9,453 bases of DNA from Alphaproteobacteria bacterium (GTDB lineage Bacteria; Pseudomonadota; Alphaproteobacteria; UBA2136; JALTLI01), in the NCBI GenBank assembly GCA_027005635.1, contig JALTLI010000186.1, forward strand, positions 1 to 9,453, read 5' to 3'. Under the pieces are notes generated by a model. That model saw only the letters and a list, made by a program, of their open reading frames with translations, did not search any database and had not been told where the DNA came from. How positions within the stretch are numbered: the first letter of the stretch is position 1; every line of letters starts with the position of its first letter. Shown here piece after piece: positions 1-7,700 of this stretch. A program made the position numbers and the translations under genes.

Positions 1-3
1 ATT

Positions 4-90
4 TTATAGGGTATATTTTACTTTTATAAAACTTCTGCGGGCGCACATATTAACTATATGCTTACGTTTCCACGGTTTTTTAAAAAGCAA
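4..90 (-). CDS. Possible 28-residue basic small protein with TTG start
   Basis: Downstream of the permease, a perfect AGGAGG (101-96) lies 5 bases before a TTG at 90-88 that opens 28 codons ending in TAA at 6-4. The peptide begins LFKKPWKRKH and contains a CARRSFIK stretch; nine of 28 residues are Lys or Arg, with one Cys and one Trp. I recognise no family. The support is the ribosome site, which is the strongest consensus in the window, at proper spacing. Against it stand the short length, rare start codon and AT-rich context, in which short open frames arise by chance. It could be a regulatory leader peptide for a gene further left, or a real small protein at the end of the operon. Confidence 0.25.
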   Translation of the reverse strand: MLFKKPWKRKHIVNMCARRSFIKVKYTL

Positions 91-95
91 AATAT

Positions 96-101
96 CCTCC
101 T
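96..101 (-). promoter_or_regulatory. Consensus Shine-Dalgarno AGGAGG before the TTG reading frame
   Basis: The minus strand reads TATAGGAGGATATTTTG, giving a full AGGAGG five bases from the TTG at 90. No ATG or GTG lies at a suitable distance, so this site decides the start of the small frame, if that frame is real. The other genes in the window have weaker sites or none. Confidence 0.4.
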
Positions 102-144
102 ATAACGCACATTCTGTGCTAAACTTAATTATTGGATATGTTCA

Positions 145-1710
145 CTAAATTTTATTGCGCAATAAATAAACTGTAATTAGCGGTATAACAAATGCAATAA
201 TTGCAACTGTTATCATAAGTGCGCCAAGCTGGCTGTAATCTGCATTTGTTATTATATCTCCATTTTTAACTTCTCTGGTAATAGTAAATACTTGGTTTAA
301 ATATTTTGTGGCTAAACTACTAGCAGATAATGCAAGATTAGAAAAAGCTGCCATAACTGCAAAATATGTAGCTTTCATATTTCTTGGAGCTTCCATTGCT
401 ATCCATGCAAGCATTGGTATCATTGCTACTTGACCAAATGGTGCATCTGCCATTGTATCAACAATTGCAATTGTATGAGCACCAAAACCAAAGTTTGTCA
501 TTGTCCATTCATGCAAGCCATAAAACATTCCAATATATGGAATAAATAAAACTGTACCAATTAAAGTTAAAAATACCATAAAATAACTAACAGGTTTGCT
601 TTGCATCCATTCACGCAGAATAACCATACCAATAATTGCTAAAATTGCCGAAATTTGGCGTAAAGTACCCATAAAAGCTTCATCAAATTTTAATATATCT
701 ATTTGCCACCATGTTAACCCTGCCCCAACACTTGGCATAGATCTGAATGAAAAAATAATAATAGCCATAGAAATTAAAGCTATTTGTTTTTCTTTTGATA
801 AATCTTTTATTAAATTTTTAATTAGCAAGGCAATTATTGCCATAGAGCCAACAAATATAATTTCTTGAGCATAAGAGATAGTAGATGATAACCCCATACT
901 AATAGTAAACGCAACATATAGCATACTACCGCCAAGTATCCACCAGTTTGCTGATATTTTTTCTTGTTGAAAATTCATTATTTGTTGGATACGTTTTTTA
1001 TTAACACCATTTTTAATTAAACCATTTAATTTTTTACGTTGCATATAAAAACCAACAAACACTCCGCAAACAGAAATAATTGGTACAACCAAGGAAACAG
1101 TGTACATCCAATTATAAGAATAAACAGCAGCAAGCCAGCCACCAATACCAGAAACAAGTGCAATACCAAGCATAATTGCCATACGCCCTAATGTTTGCAT
1201 TGTTACGTGCATTTTACGCAATTGTTTTTCGTTTAAATTATTACCATTTTTATCTGTTAGTGGGACTGCTTCAACAGTCATAGCATCTGCAACTACATCT
1301 TGTAAAACATAACCAACTGGGGAAATTAATGATGCTAGAATATACCAATTTTCAATTGACCACATACTTGCCATAAATTCAGTATTACCAGTTAAACCAA
1401 TCATAATTAAAATACTAGATGCCATTAAACCTGCACCAACAAAAATAAAACCAGATTTAAAGCGCCAAAACAAATCAACCATATGCCCAACTGGCATTTT
1501 TAATGCCCAAGGAATACCAGCCCAAAAACCTAATGATGCTAAAAATTCTGCACTTAATCCAAGTTCATCTTTAACATAAAAACTTTCTATTATTCCTGTA
1601 AAACCAGAAATACCAGCAGCAAAATATATCATTAATGGAGGCACATAAGATAAGCGCATTTCTTTAGCTAAATGAATAAATAGCCCTGTAAATGATTTAA
1701 ATATATTCAT
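145..1710 (-). CDS. Multi-pass inner-membrane permease, major facilitator superfamily, resembling BT1/folate-biopterin and AmpG-type transporters
   Basis: This is a 521-residue integral membrane protein with about 12-14 hydrophobic segments. A basic central loop at about 223-256 (RKKLNG, NKKR) separates two halves as in MFS carriers. Family-like motifs are PWALKMPVGHMVD (67-79, the TM2-3 loop motif), QDVVADAMTVE (137-147, TM4) and, in the second half, FGQVAMIP (425-432) and KATYFAVMAAFSN (446-458). These match my memory of the BT1/FBT family (folate-biopterin transporters) and more weakly AmpG (muropeptide permease); the substrate cannot be told. Its ATG overlaps the tpsA stop by one base and lacks a good Shine-Dalgarno (upstream bases ACTTTCACAAAAATA), so translation probably depends on ribosomes finishing tpsA. 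Nothing in known TPS export requires such a permease. The frame is intact with no sign of decay, and the N-terminus starts plausibly before the first membrane segment. MFS membership is confident, the subfamily less so. Confidence 0.72.
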   Translation of the reverse strand: MNIFKSFTGLFIHLAKEMRLSYVPPLMIYFAAGISGFTGIIESFYVKDELGLSAEFLASLGFWAGIPWALKMPVGHMVDLFWRFKSGFIFVGAGLMASSILIMIGLTGNTEFMASMWSIENWYILASLISPVGYVLQDVVADAMTVEAVPLTDKNGNNLNEKQLRKMHVTMQTLGRMAIMLGIALVSGIGGWLAAVYSYNWMYTVSLVVPIISVCGVFVGFYMQRKKLNGLIKNGVNKKRIQQIMNFQQEKISANWWILGGSMLYVAFTISMGLSSTISYAQEIIFVGSMAIIALLIKNLIKDLSKEKQIALISMAIIIFSFRSMPSVGAGLTWWQIDILKFDEAFMGTLRQISAILAIIGMVILREWMQSKPVSYFMVFLTLIGTVLFIPYIGMFYGLHEWTMTNFGFGAHTIAIVDTMADAPFGQVAMIPMLAWIAMEAPRNMKATYFAVMAAFSNLALSASSLATKYLNQVFTITREVKNGDIITNADYSQLGALMITVAIIAFVIPLITVYLLRNKI

Positions 1711-1712
1711 TA
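1708..1712 (-). other. TAATG stop/start overlap coupling tpsA to the permease gene
   Basis: The tpsA stop TAA (1712-1710) and the permease ATG (1710-1708) share one base. No purine-rich Shine-Dalgarno is visible in the preceding 20 bases, so termination-reinitiation is the likely way the permease is translated. This is direct sequence evidence that the permease belongs to the same transcription unit. Confidence 0.8.
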
Positions 1713-4700
1713 TTTTTGTGAAAGTATATCAAGTTCAATATATTTCCATAATGGTAAATTAAAGTAATCTATATCTTCGTATAATTTACTGTAATCTTCA
1801 TCTGGAGCAATTAATATTTGATCATTACTATAAGGATTAAAAGTATTACCTGTATCAGATGATAAGTTTAATGTTGGAACACTAACGTTTGGATCCACAC
1901 TAAAGTTATCATCACTAAAAATTGTATCGGCAGAAAGCACATCACCAACTACAGGCAATGAATAACCATTAAAGAAGTATGGCCCAGGGATATAAGTTTC
2001 TAAATCAACAAGCCTTGCAGCGTCTCTATCTGTTTTACCGTTAATTGTACCAGTTAAATCAGCACTTTCGGCGGCTAGAATTAATGATCGGACATGCACT
2101 TCACCGGTTACAGTTTCGGTTGCTCTTAAAATTGTATCACCAGCTCTAATAATTCTACCGTCAATAATTGGTGTGGTATCAATACTAATAGCGCCGTCTG
2201 AATCTATGCCTTGAGCATAACCATAACTAGTTGTACCACTACCAAGTATTTGAGTTAATGAGCCAACTTTAGTAGTTCCTAGCATAGTAAAATCATTAGT
2301 ATTTGTAATAGTTACATCACCTAAGCGTGCAGTTGCACCCACATCTTTATCAAAATCAATATCAGCTGTACCTGTATCTAGTGTTAGGTTGTAGCCACCG
2401 TCTAGGGTATCTTGGAAATCAACTTTACCAGCTCCGCTACCTGTATCTATAGATACATCTGCAACAAGATTTACCGCACCTGTAAATATAATATCACTGT
2501 TTGTTGTGGTTAAATCTCCGCCCAAACTAACAGGGCCACCATAGCTTTGAGCGCCAATAGTTATAACTTTTTTAGTACTAATATTTGATGCACTTGCAAC
2601 AGTAAATGTATTAAGTGGTGTTATTGTACCAAAATCATCTTGGGCTGTTACACTACCTGTACCTGCTGTTAAGTTTAAATCAAATGTACCATCTAATTTT
2701 TTAGTAAATAATATATCACCACCACCTGCGCCAGTACTTATATTTATATTACCAAGCATTGTAGCCTGAGTATTAAATGTTATATCACCACCTGGTGTTG
2801 TGAAATCTGTAATTAAATCTAGGGTTGGAGCGTTATAAGTTTGGTTACCTGCTGTACGAATTAAATCATTCATATTAATTTGATTAGTTGCAGTTAAGGT
2901 TAAATCAACTGGGTTTGTTGTACCATCACCAATTTTGTATAATTCCAGTGTTGCACCTTCAACTGTAAAATCATATGCACCTGTTACAGTATTTAATGCA
3001 TCAAAAGTTATGTTTTGGTATGTGGTTCCATCGTAAGCACGCAAGGTTGTATCTGCTGTTAATAGTATATTATTCATATTTGTGAAACTTTGAGCTGTAT
3101 CAGTTATAAATGTTCCACCTAATGAAAGTTGGTCTCCACTTGTTAAGTTCCAAGTATCAATATCTAATCCACCTAGGGCTATATCACCTGTTCCTGCAAC
3201 TAAGCTTAATGTGTAATCACCTGTTGTTGTACCTGTTATGGCTATATCATTATTTGCACCAGCAGTTAAAATACTATTACTTGCAAGTAAAGCATTACCA
3301 TTAATTGTTACATCACCTGAAAGTATATTTAAATCACCATCAATAGTTGTTGTACCTGTATATGTTTGGTTACCATTTGTAGAAACAGTATTTGTATCTA
3401 TATTAGCACCGGTTACAGTTAATGTTGATAACTTTGTACTATCACCAACAGCACTAGCAAATGTAACATTACCTGTACCTGCATTTGCTGTTAGTGTTCC
3501 AGAATTAACAGTTCCAGTAAAAGTAATATTACCAGCACCAGCACCCGTGGTTATAGTTCTTGTACCTAAAACTGAAGCATTATTATTAAATAATATATTA
3601 TCATTACTAGATGTTACATCACCAGAAACCAGTGTATCACCAGTATAAGTTTGTGTACCATTAGTAGAAACTGAACCCCAAAGAATATTAAAAGAAGAGC
3701 CTGTTAAAGCTAAATTATTAATTCCATTTATTCCATACATAGTAACAGCAGCACCATCAACTGTTAAATCATAAGCCCCAGTAATAACATTTAATGCATC
3801 AAAATTTACATTTTGCGGAGAAGCACCACCATTATTAGCAGTTAAAACAGTATTTGCCCCAAGTACAATATTACCTACATTTGTAAAGCTTAAAGCACTA
3901 TCTGTGGTTATATCTCCGCTAGTTGTAAGTTGGCTTGCATTTGTTAAAATTAAATTATTAATATCTAATATTGGGGTTGTGATATTACCCAACAATCCAG
4001 CATTTAAAGTTAAATCAAAATCATCATTAATTGTGCTGTTAGTAAATATTATATCTGCACCAGTTAAACCACTAGTAGATATTGACCTATTAGCAGGTAA
4101 AGTAACATCACCAGTTAAAGCTATTGAACCAGTTGTAGTTGATGCTAAATCACCATTTAACTTTATATCAGTTGTACCTGTATAAGTTTGATTAGAAAAA
4201 GTTGTTACCGCAGGTAAAATAATATTATTTGCAGAAATACTTATTGTACCTAAAGCAGAACTACCACCAATTGCACCACTAACTGTAACATCACCAGTAC
4301 CTGCGGTTATAGCTAAACTAGTTATCCCATCTATTGTACTAGAAGCAGTAACATTACCAGCACCTGCACCAGTATTTATGGTAGTAGCGCCAGCAAGAGT
4401 TGTTGTACCTGTAATACCTACATTACTATTAGTGGTAGCTAAATCACCATTTAATGTTGTATTACCAGTATAAGTTTGAGCACCTGTTGTTGTAACATCC
4501 TTCACACTTATGCCACCAGTACCACTAGCAACTAAACTATTTAAAGCTGTTACCCCACCAATTGCACCAGTACTTGTTATGCTACCTGTACCTGCTGTTA
4601 GGGTTAAATCAGTTGCTCCATCAACTGCTCCGGCTAGGCTTATGTTACCACCTGTACCACCAGTAGTAATTGTTATAGGTGTTGCGTTTAGTATTACACC

Positions 4701-7700
4701 ACTTTGTAAATCAACATTACCTGCATCTGTAGTAATATCTGCATTTAATGTGGTTAAACCTGTTACTGTAAGGCTACCATCTCTAATATCTACAATACCA
4801 CCTGCATCAAAATCTCCTGTAACAAGAATATTCTCGCCTGTAAAATCAAATGTTGTTGTACCACCAACGGTTAAATTACCTGTAGAAGTTAAGCTACCAG
4901 CCGTACTTAATAAATTGCCTGTAAAATTAGAAATACCTGTAAATGTTTGATCACTAGTTGTTAAAACACTTGTACCAGTAATATTTGTACCACTTGCAGT
5001 TAAACTAGTTAATCTTACAGTATTACCAACCGAACCACCAAATACAACATTACCAGTACCAGCAGTTGTTGTTAAGCTTATTATTCCGTTAGGATTAACA
5101 GTACCAGCAAATGTTATATTACCTACCCCTGCACCTGTATCCATAACTACATTAGTATATAGTGTAACATTATTATTAAATAATATATTATCATTGGTAG
5201 ATGTTAAATTACCATAAACATCAATACTACTAGGCCCATTATAAGTTTGAGTACCTATTGTTGAAGTAGTATCTGTTTCTAAAAAGGTGCTAGCATTTAC
5301 AAGTAAATTATTAACCCCAGTTATAGGGTACAAAGAAATATATTTACCATTAAAAGTTAAATTATACCCCCCCGTAATACCACCAGTAGGACTAGTTATA
5401 TTTCTAGGAGTAGAACCACCATCATTAGCAGTAATAACCACATCTGATGCTAAAACTATTCTATTTATTAAGCTAGTTTTAAAAGCTGTATCAACAGTAA
5501 TATCACCATTTAATGTAGCTTGCTGACCTTTTAAAGTAACTTTATTAACATCCAATGTACCAACTGAAAGGTTGCCACCAAATACAGAATCACCCGCATC
5601 TAAAGTTAAATCAAAATCTTCGCTTACTGTTGCTAAAAAGTTAATATCATCACCGACACCAGCTGCACCACCACCAGAATATATGGTTCTATTAGCACCA
5701 CCAAGTGATGCAGTACCAGTAAATGTAATTGAGCCACCAGATGTCATATCCTGTGTAATTGCTGTTGCACCGTTATAAGTTTGATCTCCGGTAGTTGTAA
5801 CCGCAGCTGCCATACTAATATTGGCGGCCGTTGTTGTAATACTTGTTAAAGCTGTACCACCACCAACAGCTGCACCGTAACTAACATTACCTGTACCTGC
5901 ATTTGCAGTGAAATCTTGCCCACCATTTACTGTGTTTGCAAATGTAACATTACCAGCACCAGCGCCTGTATTTACCCCAGCTGTTCCTGTTAAACTAATT
6001 ACACTACCAAACGATACATCATTATTAGCTGTTGTTAAGGTACCACTTAAGGCAGTTAAACCATTATAAGTTTGAGACAATATTGTTGTTACATCATTTA
6101 CTGTAACAATAAAACCAGTTGGTATAAAACTATTAAGTGTAGTAGTTCCACCAAGTGCACCATTAGACGTAACTAATCCTGAACCTGCATTTAAAGTTAA
6201 ATCAAAACCACCATCAATATTATTATTAATAGTTATGCTACCACTACCTGCGCCAGTTGTTAAAATTCTATTTGCTGGTAAAGTAGCATTACCAGTTAAA
6301 CTAATATCTGCACCATTTGTAGTTATATCACCATTTAAAACCATACCACCAGCACCGGCTGTAAGTAAAATTGCACCTGCACCTGCTGTTGTATCAAGTG
6401 TTCCTAAGTTCAATGCTGCACCAGTTAATTGCAAGCTTGCACCACCAGTTAAAATGCTATCTCCTGCATTCATACTAAATGTACCTGCTCCGCTAGAATC
6501 TGAATCTGCGGTAAATAATACACTTCCTGTTGTGGCTAAATTCAATACATTATCAGTTAAATCTGCAATGGTTATATCATTTGTTGCCTGAATATTTATA
6601 TTTGTACCTGCGGCTATTCCTTCCAGTGTTTGTTCAGCAATTGTAAATGTTACAGCGCCACCATCTGCACCTAAAATTACACCATCACCAGAAACTTGAG
6701 CATCATCTGCCCCAGGACCAGCACCATCTATAATATTTATATCAGTAGGATCAAGTAACAATGTACCAACTTCGCCATTTGGTGCTTTTGTAGTAACATC
6801 ACCGTTAAATGCTAAAACTTTTTTACCAGAAACTTCTACAAACCCACCATTACCAGAATTTTCACCACCATTTGCTGAAATATTTCCATAAAATGCTGTA
6901 CTATCATCTGCCCAAACAATAACTTTACCACCGTTACCGTTTTGTTTTGCATCGGCTTTAATTATTGCACCTTTGGCAATACCTGTATTTGTGGCAGTTT
7001 TTGTTGTTCCTTTGCCTTGGTAATCTCCACCAATTAAAATTTTACCGCCGCCGTTAATTCCGCTAGCATTTATATTTGCATTTTCACGGATAATTACTGT
7101 ATCACCTAAAATATTTATATTTCCACCAGTTTCACCTTGGGCTGAAATATTACCATTTACTCTGGTTATACCAGCACCACCTGCTAAAATAATTTTACCA
7201 TTTTTAGTTGCAACTGAATTAGCTTGTATAACACCATCCATATTAATAATACTATCAAGAACATTAGTTGCCTGTGATACACTTAATGAAACAATTCCGC
7301 CATCTGCTGAAATATTACCACTGTTAGTTATTTGATTTTGTAAAATTGCAGATATTTTATCATCAACAGCTAGATTAATAAGCTCATCACCATATAAATC
7401 AATAGTATACTTATTACCAGATGCTAAAGATATTTTACCAAGCCTAGCCTGTAAAATACCGTTATTTATAACTTGAGGAGAAACTAAAGCAATTAAACCA
7501 CCTTCTAAAGCAGTTATATTTCCTTCATTTATAATTTGTGAATTCTGCTTGCCAGCTTCATCAAAAATAAAGTTGCCAGCCATAAAATTATCATCAGTAA
7601 TATTACTTGTGGTTGCAACCAAACCACCTACATCTACAATTGATCCAGCACCAAAAACAATACCATTAGGGTTAACTAAAAATATTTGTCCATTAGATTT

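Larger units (their letters stand above)
2264..6074 (-). repeat. Alternating short/long beta-helix repeat array inside tpsA (TpsA residues 652 to about 1922)
   Basis: Ten units each begin with a QTY-like motif: QTYNG, QTYTG, QTFTG, QTYNA or QSYGG, at TpsA residues 652, 749, 927, 1027, 1184, 1280, 1459, 1554, 1729 and 1827. The distances between them are 97, 178, 100, 157, 96, 179, 95, 175 and 98 residues, so short and long units alternate. Short units carry a TGAGAGN-like motif 35-37 residues after the QTY (residues 687, 964, 1219, 1494, 1765, 1862), then AGTGNV and a GG/GxxxxL turn. A related element without QTY, with TGAGSGS at 591, precedes the array. The pattern is in the protein; DNA identity between units is mostly limited to short stretches. 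Confidence 0.88.

Noticed and set aside
107..119. Inverted repeat GCACA-TTC-TGTGC as a Rho-independent terminator after the permease
   Set aside because: The stem is only five pairs with a three-base loop, and neither strand has a T-run after it.
596..868. Plus-strand 90-codon frame antisense to the permease gene
   Set aside because: It is opposite clear membrane-segment coding sequence and has no recognisable domain or ribosome site.
1710..2300. Contact-dependent inhibition (CdiA-type) toxin end with a following immunity gene
   Set aside because: No VENN-like boundary or toxin domain is seen, and the next gene is a 521-residue membrane transporter, not a small immunity protein.
2264..6074. 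CRISPR-like or transposon-derived array as the cause of the repeated sequence
   Set aside because: Repeats are in frame, protein-level, diverged in DNA and phased with a beta-helix pattern; there are no regular identical repeats with unique spacers and no transposase.
3110..6591. A series of plus-strand open frames antisense to tpsA, rich in Val, Pro, Leu and Ala
   Set aside because: They mirror the Thr/Gly/Asn/Asp-rich repeat codons of tpsA, show no family resemblance, have no consistent ribosome sites, and the minus-strand gene has unmistakable TPS features.
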